Below are positions 15,087 through 23,234 of a DNA stretch of 44,054 bases, piece by piece. The notes below the pieces were generated by a model. That model was not told where the DNA came from. It saw nothing but the letters and a program-made list of their open reading frames with translations, and searched no databases. The stretch spans positions 1 to 44,054 of the forward strand of contig DAIRDH010000027.1 in NCBI GenBank assembly GCA_036796255.1, written 5' to 3'. The stretch comes from T3Sed10-241 sp036796255. Lineage in GTDB: Bacteria > Bacteroidota > Bacteroidia > Flavobacteriales_D > Cryomorphaceae. Within the stretch, counting starts at the first letter, position 1, and each line of letters begins with the position of its first letter. Position numbers and translations under genes: made by a program.

Positions 15087-15917
15087 ATGAAAATTACTGC
15101 AGCCGACGTAAACAAACTCCGCAAGCAAACTGGTGCGGGGATGATGGATTGCAAAAACGCCCTCGTGGAAGCTGAAGGCGATTTCGAAAAAGCCGTTGAT
15201 GTACTTCGCAAGAAGGGTCAGAAAGTTGCTGCCAAGCGCAGTGACCGCGAAGCCTCTGAAGGTGTTGTATTGGCCAAAACTACTGCTGACGCCAAGCGCG
15301 GTTCGGTGATCGTATTGAATTGCGAGACCGACTTCGTAGCGCAGAATGCTGACTTTGTAGCCGTAGCTCAGTCGATTCTCGACACGGCCATCGCTCACAA
15401 ACCAGCAAGCCGCGAAGATCTGTTGGCATTGCCATTTGGCGAAAGCAAAATGAGCATCGCTGAGAAAATCACTGAGCAAACTGGCGTGATTGGAGAGAAA
15501 ATTGAGCTCTCTGGTTTTGATACTGTGGAGGCCGACACCGTAGTGGCTTACATTCACCCTGGCAACAAACTCGCCTCTGTGGTTGGTTTGAACAAAGCTG
15601 GCAACCTACTCGAAATAGGACGCGACGTGGCCATGCAGGTAGCTGCAATGGCTCCGGTAGCCCTCGATCAGGACAGCGTGCCACAAGATGTCATAGACCG
15701 CGAAATCGAAGTTGGTAAAGAGCTGGCCATCCAGGAAGGCAAGCCTGCGGATATGGCTGAGAAGATCGCCGTTGGTCGCCTGAACAAATTCTTCCAGGAG
15801 AATACCTTGATGAATCAGGCATTTATCAAAGATAGCAAAAAATCTATCAAGCAATACCTCAATGAAACCGAAAAAGGTTTGAGCGTAACTTCATTCCTTC
15901 GATTTTCATTGAATTGA
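15087..15917 (+). CDS. tsf: Elongation factor Ts
   Basis: A 276-residue EF-Ts, the nucleotide exchange factor for EF-Tu. The N-terminal UBA-like domain has VNKLRKQTGAGMMDCKNALV (about residues 8-27) and VDVLRKKGQKVAAKRSDREA. The dimerisation core follows (VLNCETDFVAQNADFVA, then the IHPGNKLASVVGLNK region). The C-terminal helix DSKKSIKQYLNE completes the protein. Last gene of the rplM operon, closed by a strong terminator. Confidence 0.97.
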   Translation: MKITAADVNKLRKQTGAGMMDCKNALVEAEGDFEKAVDVLRKKGQKVAAKRSDREASEGVVLAKTTADAKRGSVIVLNCETDFVAQNADFVAVAQSILDTAIAHKPASREDLLALPFGESKMSIAEKITEQTGVIGEKIELSGFDTVEADTVVAYIHPGNKLASVVGLNKAGNLLEIGRDVAMQVAAMAPVALDQDSVPQDVIDREIEVGKELAIQEGKPADMAEKIAVGRLNKFFQENTLMNQAFIKDSKKSIKQYLNETEKGLSVTSFLRFSLN

Positions 15918-15933
15918 ATTTGAAACTTAGTAG

Positions 15934-15966
15934 AAAAAAGAGAGACGATGTTCTCTCTTTTTTTTT
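15934..15966 (+). terminator. Intrinsic terminator of the rplM-tsf operon
   Basis: AGAGAGA-type stem (AAAAAAGAGAGA at 15934-15945 with TCTCTCTTTTTT from 15952), a six-base loop and nine T. It separates the ribosomal operon from pyrH-frr. Confidence 0.85.
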
Positions 15967-16005
15967 GACTATTTTTCGCGCAAATACCAGAAGCCCCCTA
16001 GATTT

Positions 16006-16713
16006 ATGAAGTATAAACGCATTCTCTTAAAGCTCAGTGGTGAAGCCTTGATGGGCGAGAAGCAATTTGGCATCGATAACAACCGACTTGCCCAATATTC
16101 CCGCGAAATCCGTGACATCCATGAGATGGGAGTAGAAATTGCAATCGTAATCGGAGGTGGAAATATATTTCGCGGGCTCCAGGCAGCAGAGGGAGGCATG
16201 GAGCGAACGCAAGGAGATTACATGGGCATGTTGGCCACCGTGATCAATGGTATGGCCTTACAATCGGCGCTGGAAGTACTTGACCTGAAAACCCGCCTGA
16301 TGTCGGCCATTAAAATGGAGCAGATTGCCGAATCGTTTATTCGTCGCAGGGCGGTGCGTCATCTGGAGAAGGGACGCATTGTAATCTTTGGGGCGGGCAC
16401 CGGCAACCCTTATTTCACCACTGACTCGGCCGCATCTCTGCGCGCCATTGAAATTGAAGCCGATGTTATTTTGAAAGGCACAAGGGTAGATGGTATTTAC
16501 ACCGCCGACCCCGAAAAGGATAAAACAGCCACGCGTTACAGCACCATCACTTTTGAGGAAGTATACAGCAAAGGGCTTAATGTGATGGATCTTACTGCAT
16601 TCACACTTTGTCATGAAAATAAACTGCCCATCATCGTGTTTGACATGAATGCTCCGGGCAACTTAAAACGGGTAATCGCCGGTGAGCCGGTGGGCACCCT
16701 TGTTAACTTTTAA
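16006..16713 (+). CDS. pyrH: UMP kinase
   Basis: A 235-residue bacterial-type UMP kinase, phosphorylating UMP to UDP as a hexamer under GTP/UTP control. It is an amino-acid-kinase fold with RILLKLSGEALMG at residues 5-17, the glycine-rich VIGGGNIFRG, and GDYMGMLATVINGMALQ. Further on are IVIFGAGTGNPYFTTDSAA and the C-terminal KGTRVDGIYTADPEKD. The length is standard. It follows the terminator, so it needs its own promoter; the weak candidate TATTTTTC lies at 15970-15977. frr follows after 11 bases. Confidence 0.97.
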   Translation: MKYKRILLKLSGEALMGEKQFGIDNNRLAQYSREIRDIHEMGVEIAIVIGGGNIFRGLQAAEGGMERTQGDYMGMLATVINGMALQSALEVLDLKTRLMSAIKMEQIAESFIRRRAVRHLEKGRIVIFGAGTGNPYFTTDSAASLRAIEIEADVILKGTRVDGIYTADPEKDKTATRYSTITFEEVYSKGLNVMDLTAFTLCHENKLPIIVFDMNAPGNLKRVIAGEPVGTLVNF

Positions 16714-16724
16714 CAGCATCCTTT

Positions 16725-17288
16725 ATGGACGATATGATTGAAATGATCCGCGAAGAAGCGGAGGCCTCCATGCGCAAAGCTGTGAGCCATCTTGAAGATG
16801 AATTGTTGAAAATCCGCGCGGGCAAAGCATCGCCTGCAATGCTGGAAGGAATTCGCGTGGATTACTACGGGAGTATGACTCCTTTGACGCAAGTTGCCAA
16901 CGTAAACACTCCCGACCCCCGCACCATTACCGTGCAGCCTTGGGAAAAGAAGATGATTGAACCTATCGAGAAAGCGATCATGCTCGCCAATTTGGGCTTG
17001 AACCCACAAAACAACGGTGAAAACATCATGATCAATGTGCCGCCCCTCACAGAGGAGCGCCGTCGCGACCTGGTAAAGCGGGCTAAGGCCGAAGGCGAAC
17101 ACGCCAAGGTTAGTGTGCGCACAGCCCGCAAGGATGCCAACGACGAGATCAAGAAATTGCAAAAGGACGGCCTGAGCGAAGACCTCGCAAAGGATGCGGA
17201 ATCTGTAATTCAGAAACTTACCGACGGATTCAACGAGCGTATCGACACCGAGGTTGCCCGCAAGGAGAAAGACATCATGACCATTTGA
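16725..17288 (+). CDS. frr: Ribosome recycling factor
   Basis: A 187-residue RRF, which with EF-G splits post-termination ribosomes. The three-helix bundle and beta domain are visible in HLEDELLKIRAGKASPAMLE (about residues 21-40), VDYYGSMTPLTQVANV, TVQPWEKKMIEPIEKAI, and NVPPLTEERRRDLVKRAK. The helical end carries KDGLSEDLAKDAES. The pyrH-frr order is conserved in many bacteria. A short hairpin (17309-17323) lies after the stop, without a T run. Confidence 0.97.
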   Translation: MDDMIEMIREEAEASMRKAVSHLEDELLKIRAGKASPAMLEGIRVDYYGSMTPLTQVANVNTPDPRTITVQPWEKKMIEPIEKAIMLANLGLNPQNNGENIMINVPPLTEERRRDLVKRAKAEGEHAKVSVRTARKDANDEIKKLQKDGLSEDLAKDAESVIQKLTDGFNERIDTEVARKEKDIMTI

Positions 17289-17620
17289 TCGCTTGCCTGA
17301 AGGTATCACAGGCTGCAAGCCTGCCATTTGAGTAGATTCAATTTCACCCGTTTAGCATCCTGAATCCTAAAGGTGATAAGCTTTTCAGCAATTTTATAAG
17401 CTGTATTTTGGTATCGGTGTAGCAGTTGTGGCTATATTGATGTGGTAATAGATCTTAAGATTTTCATACTTGCTTTTATCGTACGGAGTATCTGAGATTA
17501 TCTAAGAGTATGCATGATTGTATAAGGCAACCGCTATCAATTTGAGGCCAGAGGCCAAAGTAATCGTCGCTCGCCAGAGGTGAGCAACGGCGATTGGCCA
17601 AAATAAACCGCCTTACCCTT
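17289..17620. other. Noncoding region with hairpins between frr and the radical SAM gene
   Basis: No convincing gene on either strand. It holds a 6-bp hairpin after frr (CAGGCT-GCA-AGCCTG, 17309-17323) and an imperfect long inverted repeat with arms GGCCAA (17553-17558) and TTGGCC (17594-17599). The latter has inner pairing and sits just past the 3' end of the minus-strand radical SAM gene. Neither has a T run. The middle (17330-17540) is A/T-rich with no feature I recognise. Confidence 0.5.
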
Positions 17621-18646
17621 TCAACCCCAGACCTTGGTGCCTTCAGAACAGTTTTTGCATATGTCGATTTCGCTTCTCGAGCGCAAGATGGCCGATCGGA
17701 AATTGTGGTAGGTTTCGCCTTGCCATATTTCCCGAAAGGAGGCTTTACCGAATTGTCCCAGCTGATGTTCGGCATCCTTGTCAAAGCAACAGGGCACCAC
17801 GCGACCATCCCAGGTGAGCACTGCGCTGTGCCACATTTTCCAGCATTGGTTGCTGAGGTTGTTTTTAATGGAGTAAGTACCATCGGCCTGCTTGCTGTAC
17901 CGGGCATATTTGTCAATGGTCGGGATGAGGGGGTTGCCATTTACGAAATCGTAAACCTGGGCGGTTTTGAACAGCACATCGTCTACACCCATTTTGCGTC
18001 CCAGCTCCAGCACTTCCTTTATTTGGTGCTGGTTGGGTTGCACTACCAGGAATTGAAAGTATACCAGCGGCCATTTTGAATTTCGCGCCTTGCGTGCTTC
18101 TAGAATGTGTTGAGCTCCTTCGAGCACCTTGCTCAGGCGCCCGTGCACCCTGTATTGCTCATACACCTCCTGCGTGGTTCCATCAATACTGATGATCAAC
18201 TGATGCAGACCACTATCGACAATGGCCGCTGCCCTTGCCGCGTCGATAAAGTGTGCATTGGTGGATGTTGAAGTGTAAATGCCACGCTCGGAAGCCAGGG
18301 AAAAAAGGTTGTTGATTTCCGGATGAATAAAGGGTTCGCCCTGGAAGTAAAATTGCAGATGCTGCAGCGTATCGCCCACTTCATCGAGCAGGTTTGAAAG
18401 CAGGTCAGCTTGCAAGCGGCCTGTGGGGCGGGTGAATTTCTTCAGCCCGCTGGGGCATTCCGGGCAGCCAAGATTACAGGCGGTGGTGGGCTCGATAGCC
18501 AATGAGGCCGGCATTCCGCGGTGGAGGTTGCGGCCCTTGATACGAGAAGCGTGAAAGCTTGTGAGCAAACGTGACATATTGAATGTCCTTGCTGCTGAAA
18601 GTTTGCGCAGCATGTATGTTCCTGCCTGTTGGGTATGACGCTTCAT
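17621..18646 (-). CDS. Radical SAM / SPASM-domain protein
   Basis: A 341-residue radical SAM enzyme. The cluster motif CNLGCPEC gives Cys57, Cys61 and Cys64, preceded by IEPTTA, which is typical of SPASM-containing members. Core features FYFQGEPFIHPE (SAM-binding GE region) and LIISIDGTTQEVYEQYR follow. The C-terminal SPASM part has CWKMWHSAVLTWDGRVVPCC and ends DICKNCSEG, giving cysteines for auxiliary Fe-S clusters. Such proteins modify peptides or sugars, or act in glycan clusters; the substrate cannot be read from this sequence. It stands alone, antisense to its neighbours, with about 330 noncoding bases on each side and its own promoter, so it is probably a separately regulated gene. The first 40 residues are basic and variable, so a later start (18613) is possible. 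Confidence 0.88.
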   Translation of the reverse strand: MKRHTQQAGTYMLRKLSAARTFNMSRLLTSFHASRIKGRNLHRGMPASLAIEPTTACNLGCPECPSGLKKFTRPTGRLQADLLSNLLDEVGDTLQHLQFYFQGEPFIHPEINNLFSLASERGIYTSTSTNAHFIDAARAAAIVDSGLHQLIISIDGTTQEVYEQYRVHGRLSKVLEGAQHILEARKARNSKWPLVYFQFLVVQPNQHQIKEVLELGRKMGVDDVLFKTAQVYDFVNGNPLIPTIDKYARYSKQADGTYSIKNNLSNQCWKMWHSAVLTWDGRVVPCCFDKDAEHQLGQFGKASFREIWQGETYHNFRSAILRSRSEIDICKNCSEGTKVWG

Positions 18647-18801
18647 ATTGTCAAAGGTAATAATTGGGCAGAAGGGGAGGCTAAGGTTTGTGTCGAGACT
18701 TGAATCTCAACTTCGTTCAAAGTAAATTCTTAAAGCTTGCTTTTGCCATTAACTGTTAAGGTTTCAAATCCCAAGTGCATGCCGATGGTTTGAAATGAAT
18801 A

Positions 18802-18832
18802 CAAAGGTAGATAGCTGAGTTTTTAACTCAAT
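18802..18832 (-). promoter_or_regulatory. Promoter with a spacer palindrome, radical SAM gene
   Basis: On the minus strand ATTG, exactly 19 bases, TACCTTTG. The spacer contains the inverted repeat TGAGTT-TTT-AACTCA (18816-18830), placed where a repressor could block RNA polymerase. The start codon is 155 bases downstream. Confidence 0.6.
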
Positions 18833-18919
18833 GGCAATGATCGTATAGAGCCAGAGTTTCGATCGATGCCCGGCACAGCACTAAGTGGCTCACTTGCCTA
18901 AACGGACAAGCTTTGCGCC

Positions 18920-18949
18920 TTTGGTACAAGTATAAACTGATTATATTTG
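18920..18949 (+). promoter_or_regulatory. Promoter of the MMPL-rmlA-prenyl synthase operon
   Basis: TTTG (18920-18923), 18 bases, TATATTTG (18942-18949): a near-perfect Bacteroidota promoter 28 bases before the exporter start codon. Confidence 0.8.
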
Positions 18950-18977
18950 TCGGCGGCGCGGAAAGCGCTATGATTCT

Positions 18978-21371
18978 ATGTGGGAAAAAATAGCAGGTTT
19001 CATACTACGTAACCGCATACCACTTCTGGTAGGCGTATTGGTGGTAACCGTTTTCATGGGTTTTCAGGCCCGCAAAGTTCAGATGAGCTATAAATTTGGC
19101 GGCATCCTGCCAAAGGACGACAGTACCCAGGTAGAATATGACCGTTTTGTAAACCGCTTTAGCGAAGATGGCAACATCCTTGTCTTGGGTGTGCAGGGCG
19201 AGCAGCTTCATACCTACCCCACTTTCGCTGATTGGTATAGCCTTGGCAATGCCATGCGAAATATCGACGGGGTCGACAGTGTTTTTTCAGAGGCGCACCT
19301 GTTCACATTGAAAAAGAATAGCCAGGAAAAGCGGTTCGATCTCGAGCGGATCATCAACAGGAAACCCCAATCGCAAGCAGAGGTCGATAGTTTAGTGGAG
19401 CGTATTCAATCCCTGCCTTTTTACCGCGGGCTGATCTACAATGACAGCACGAATGCCAGTGTGATGATGCTTTTTGTAAACAGAAAGCGCTTTGAAACCA
19501 ATACCCGTGTTGAGGTGGTAGAAGAAATTCAAGCACTTGCAGCTGATTTTACCGAGCAGACAGGTTTAGAGGTTCATTTTTCGGGTTTGCCTTATATCCG
19601 TACCATACAGACAGACAAAATCAAGCAGGAGCTTGGTATGTTTGTCGGACTCGCGGTGCTCATCACCGCATTGTTGCTTTTTCTGTTTTTCAAAAGTTTC
19701 CGCGTCATGGCCATCAGTATTCTGGTGGTAATTATTGGTGTAATATGGTCGCTGGGCACCATCGGTCTTTTTGGATTCAAGCTCAGTGCCTTGATGGGGC
19801 TCATACCTCCTTTGATCATTGTAATCGGTGTACCCAATTGCGTATTTCTGCTCAATAAATACCATACGGAGTATCGCAAGCATGGCAATCAGATTAAGGC
19901 CCTCAACAGGGTGATTCACAAAGTGGGCAACGCCACATTTATGACCAATGCCACCACAGCGATGGGATTTGCCACTTTCATTTTTGTGCGCAGCTCTATG
20001 CTGCATGAGTTTGGTATCATTGCATCGATCAATATATTGAGCGTATTTTTACTTTCGCTTATCATCATTCCTACCTTGTTCAGTTTCATGGCCGCGCCCA
20101 GAGACCGACACGTGGAGCATCTCGACCGAAGCTGGCTTGAAAAAGCTGTTGGTGCATTGGAAAAGCTCGTGAGCCATCACCGGCGAAAGGTCTATGTAGT
20201 TACCGTGTTGCTGGTTGGCGTAGCGGCTTATGGCCTCACATTGGTGCGCGCTACCGGCAATATCGTAGATGACCTCCCAAAGGAAGATACCATCATTAAG
20301 GACCTTCACTTTTTCGAAGACAATTTTGCCGGGGTGATGCCGCTCGAAATCCTTATCAATACTTTGGATTCGTCCAGGGTTACCAACGACAAGACCCTGA
20401 AGAAAATCGAAAACCTGCAAGAAGTCCTTGGTACTTATTCCGAAATCTCACGGCCACTGGCGATTACCGATGCTGTGAAGTTTGCCAAACAGGCTTATTA
20501 CAACGGCGTTTCGGAGCGGTATACCTTGATATCAGGCTACGAAAAGTCTTTTATAGCACCTTACATCAGTGGCAATGAAAATGAGGGTGCTGGAGTTTCC
20601 CGCCTCTTCCTGGACAGCACCCGGCAAGTGACGCGTGTAAGCGCCCAAATCGCTGACATCGGAACGGATCACCTGGACTCATTGATGAGCGACTTGAAAC
20701 CCAAAATATTTGAAATCTTCCCTGAGGAGAGTTACAAAGTAACACTGACAGGAACGAGTATCGTCTTTTTGAACGGTACCAGCTATCTTGTAAAAAACCT
20801 TTTTATCAGCCTATCCATTGCCATTGGGGTTATTGCGCTGTTGATGGCCTTGCTCTTCAATTCGGCGCGGATGGTGGTGATTTCCTTGCTTCCCAATTTA
20901 ATTCCACTTCTTTTCACTGGGGCATTGATGGGATATTTTGGTGTGGCCATCAAGCCGAGCACCATTTTGGTATTTAGCATCGCATTTGGTATTTCTGTAG
21001 ATGATACGATTCACTTCTTATCCAAGTACAGGCAAGAACTGAAAGCGCGTCCTTGGGACATAGAAACATGCATTATTCGAGCTGTGCATGAAACCGGTGC
21101 AAGTATGATTTACACCTCCATCATCCTCTTTTTTGGATTCATGGTTTTCACGGCGTCGAGTTTTGGAGGCACTGTTGCACTTGGATTACTCGTTTCAGTC
21201 ACTTTATTGGTGGCGATGATTTCCAACCTCGTATTGCTCCCCAGCTTACTTATGTCTTTTCAACGCAGTCTTGTTACCCAATCTTTCAAAGAGCCATTGC
21301 TGGAAATTGTAGATGAAGAAGAAGACATAGAACTTGATTCGCTCGAAGTCAGAAAGAATCCAATCGAATAA
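18978..21371 (+). CDS. RND/MMPL-family exporter
   Basis: A 797-residue membrane transporter of the RND superfamily, HAE3/MMPL type. The N-terminal helix (about 8-28) is followed by a periplasmic domain of about 190 residues and then two blocks of five to six helices (about 217-370 and 608-765). These are separated by a second periplasmic domain beginning after a helix near 405-425. MMPL-type features include the helix-4 aspartate region FGISVDDTIHFLSKYR in the second half, matching VIGVPNCVFLLNKYH in the first half, where the aspartate pair is missing. Such pumps use the proton gradient to move lipids or hydrophobic compounds to the outer membrane. The C-terminus is acidic (VDEEEDIELD). rmlA follows 22 bases later. 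The substrate is unknown. Confidence 0.88.
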   Translation: MWEKIAGFILRNRIPLLVGVLVVTVFMGFQARKVQMSYKFGGILPKDDSTQVEYDRFVNRFSEDGNILVLGVQGEQLHTYPTFADWYSLGNAMRNIDGVDSVFSEAHLFTLKKNSQEKRFDLERIINRKPQSQAEVDSLVERIQSLPFYRGLIYNDSTNASVMMLFVNRKRFETNTRVEVVEEIQALAADFTEQTGLEVHFSGLPYIRTIQTDKIKQELGMFVGLAVLITALLLFLFFKSFRVMAISILVVIIGVIWSLGTIGLFGFKLSALMGLIPPLIIVIGVPNCVFLLNKYHTEYRKHGNQIKALNRVIHKVGNATFMTNATTAMGFATFIFVRSSMLHEFGIIASINILSVFLLSLIIIPTLFSFMAAPRDRHVEHLDRSWLEKAVGALEKLVSHHRRKVYVVTVLLVGVAAYGLTLVRATGNIVDDLPKEDTIIKDLHFFEDNFAGVMPLEILINTLDSSRVTNDKTLKKIENLQEVLGTYSEISRPLAITDAVKFAKQAYYNGVSERYTLISGYEKSFIAPYISGNENEGAGVSRLFLDSTRQVTRVSAQIADIGTDHLDSLMSDLKPKIFEIFPEESYKVTLTGTSIVFLNGTSYLVKNLFISLSIAIGVIALLMALLFNSARMVVISLLPNLIPLLFTGALMGYFGVAIKPSTILVFSIAFGISVDDTIHFLSKYRQELKARPWDIETCIIRAVHETGASMIYTSIILFFGFMVFTASSFGGTVALGLLVSVTLLVAMISNLVLLPSLLMSFQRSLVTQSFKEPLLEIVDEEEDIELDSLEVRKNPIE

Positions 21372-21393
21372 ACTTGTTCAAAGCGCAATCCGC

Positions 21394-22254
21394 ATGAAAG
21401 GCATTATCCTTGCCGGTGGTTCCGGTACCCGACTTTACCCATTGACCATTGCAGTGAGCAAACAGCTCATGCCGGTGTATGACAAGCCTATGATTTACTA
21501 CCCCCTCTCGACTTTAATGAGCGCGGGTATCAATGACATCCTGATCATCAGCACACCGCACGATATGCCTCAGTTTCAGCAGCTGCTGGGTGATGGATCA
21601 CGCATTGGCTGTAGCATTACTTATGCGGTACAGGCAGTTCCAAATGGACTGGCGCAGGCGTTCGTAATCGGCGAAGATTTTATCGGCAGTGATAAGGTTG
21701 CCCTCATTCTTGGGGATAACATTTTCTACGGTATGGGTTTGGAAAAGCTTTTACAGCAAAATACCAATCCCGAAGGTGGCATTGTATACGCCTACCATGT
21801 TTCTGATCCTGAGCGCTATGGCGTTGTGGAGTTTGACAAGAATCAAAGGGCACTCAGCATTGAGGAAAAGCCCCTGAAACCCAAGTCGAATTATGCTGTT
21901 CCCGGCTTGTATTTTTATGACAATGAGGTGGTTTCCATTTCCAAAGAATTGAAGCCCAGCACCCGCGGGGAGTATGAGATTACCGACGTCAACAAGGCCT
22001 ATCTGGAGCGGGGCCGTCTCCAAGTGAGTATACTCGACCGCGGTACGGCGTGGCTCGATACCGGTACATTTGCCTCGCTGATGCAGGCTGCACAATTTGT
22101 GGAGGTGATCGAAGACCGTCAGGGGCTCAAGATAGGTTGTATTGAAGAGGTAGCTTACGAAATGGGTTATATCAATGCAGAGCAACTGAACAAAATTGCT
22201 CAACCCTTGGTTAAGAGCGGCTATGGTCAATACTTGCTTAACCTCCTGAAATGA
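21394..22254 (+). CDS. rmlA: Glucose-1-phosphate thymidylyltransferase
   Basis: A 286-residue nucleotidyltransferase making dTDP-glucose from glucose-1-phosphate and dTTP, the first step to dTDP-rhamnose and other deoxysugars. I set the start at ATG 21394, where homology begins (MKGIILAGGSGTRLYPLT). The longer frame to 21334 overlaps the exporter gene. Other features: KQLMPVYDKPMIYYPLSTLM, ALILGDNIFYG (about 106-116), and YGVVEFDKNQRALSIEEKP. The C-terminal half has RGTAWLDTGTF. Its stop overlaps the start of the prenyl synthase gene (ATGA, 22251-22254). The other rml genes are not in this window. Confidence 0.95.
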   Translation: MKGIILAGGSGTRLYPLTIAVSKQLMPVYDKPMIYYPLSTLMSAGINDILIISTPHDMPQFQQLLGDGSRIGCSITYAVQAVPNGLAQAFVIGEDFIGSDKVALILGDNIFYGMGLEKLLQQNTNPEGGIVYAYHVSDPERYGVVEFDKNQRALSIEEKPLKPKSNYAVPGLYFYDNEVVSISKELKPSTRGEYEITDVNKAYLERGRLQVSILDRGTAWLDTGTFASLMQAAQFVEVIEDRQGLKIGCIEEVAYEMGYINAEQLNKIAQPLVKSGYGQYLLNLLK

Positions 22255-23234
22255 ATCCCGAAATAGAACGCTTCCAATCTGCATTCGAAGCTGAGCTTGA
22301 GGCTTATCGCCAAGGCTTGCCTGACGACGGACTGCACGCTCCCATTCGTTACATTCTTACCCTTGGCGGCAAAAGGATTCGTCCGGTTCTGGTCATGTTG
22401 GCGGGTAAGGCATTCGGGGCTAGTCTGGACCGGACCCTCCCCGCGGCCCTCGCCGTTGAAGTATTTCATAACTTCTCGCTATTGCACGACGACATCATGG
22501 ATGAAGCCCCACTTCGCCGTGGCCGCGCTACCGTGCATGAAAAGTGGAACCAAAACGCCGCCATCCTCTCAGGCGATGCCATGCTGATTGAGGCCTACAA
22601 GCAACTGGCCCGCTGTGGGGTTGAGAACCTGCCAGCCTTGCTTCACCTGTTCAATACCACCGCAGCTGAGGTATGCCTGGGGCAGCAGTATGACATGGAT
22701 TTTGAGAACCTCTTAGAGGTGAGCGAGGAGCGCTACATTGAAATGATCAGCCTCAAGACGGCGGTATTGCTGGGATGCAGCCTCAAGATGGGGGCCCTTA
22801 TTGCCGGCGCCAATCCCAATGATGCAGAGCGCATCTATGCTTTCGGGAAAATGGCCGGCATCGGTTTTCAAATTCAAGATGACTACCTCGATGCTTTTGG
22901 AAATCCGGACAGTTTTGGCAAGCAAGTGGGTGGAGATATTTTGTCTAATAAGAAAACCCTGCTAAGTACTTACGCCCTTCAGCACGCTCAGGGAGCGCTT
23001 AAAGCCGAGCTGAAAGCACTTTACGAAAATCGGCAGGATGTTGCCAATCCTTCTGAAAAGGTGGCACGGGTGCAATTTATATTTCGCGAAGTAGGTGCCG
23101 ACAGCCATGCACTCAATGAGGCCAACCGCTATTTTGAAAAAGCTGAAGCACTGCTCGCTGAAATTGAGGTCCCGGCCAGCAACAAAGAAGGCTTAGATGC
23201 TTTTCTCGACGGCCTGCGGGTTAGGGAATACTAA
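22251..23234 (+). CDS. Polyprenyl diphosphate synthase, probably short-chain
   Basis: A 327-residue trans-prenyltransferase. The first aspartate-rich motif is LLHDDIMDEAPLRRGRATVH and the second FQIQDDYLDAFG, with the basic GGKRIRP region near residue 35-41. It condenses isopentenyl diphosphate with allylic diphosphates. The residue five before the first Asp is Phe (FSLLHDD); in this family bulky residues there limit chain length. I therefore infer a C15-C20 product rather than the C35-C40 chain of quinones. It overlaps rmlA by 4 bases, so translation is coupled. Its TAA stop overlaps the TAG stop of the convergent epimerase (23231-23234). Confidence 0.9.
   Translation: MNPEIERFQSAFEAELEAYRQGLPDDGLHAPIRYILTLGGKRIRPVLVMLAGKAFGASLDRTLPAALAVEVFHNFSLLHDDIMDEAPLRRGRATVHEKWNQNAAILSGDAMLIEAYKQLARCGVENLPALLHLFNTTAAEVCLGQQYDMDFENLLEVSEERYIEMISLKTAVLLGCSLKMGALIAGANPNDAERIYAFGKMAGIGFQIQDDYLDAFGNPDSFGKQVGGDILSNKKTLLSTYALQHAQGALKAELKALYENRQDVANPSEKVARVQFIFREVGADSHALNEANRYFEKAEALLAEIEVPASNKEGLDAFLDGLRVREY

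Larger units (their letters stand above)
18647..18977. other. Divergent regulatory region between the radical SAM gene and the MMPL exporter
   Basis: 331 bases without a gene. It contains a minus-strand promoter (18802-18832) with an inverted repeat in its spacer and a plus-strand promoter (18920-18949). A second minus-strand TACCTTTG (18652-18659) lies directly before the radical SAM ATG but has no -33 element. Confidence 0.6.

Noticed and set aside
17476..17940. 154-codon minus-strand frame overlapping the end of the radical SAM gene
   Set aside because: It is in a different frame of the same strand as the SPASM domain, which is clearly coding there.
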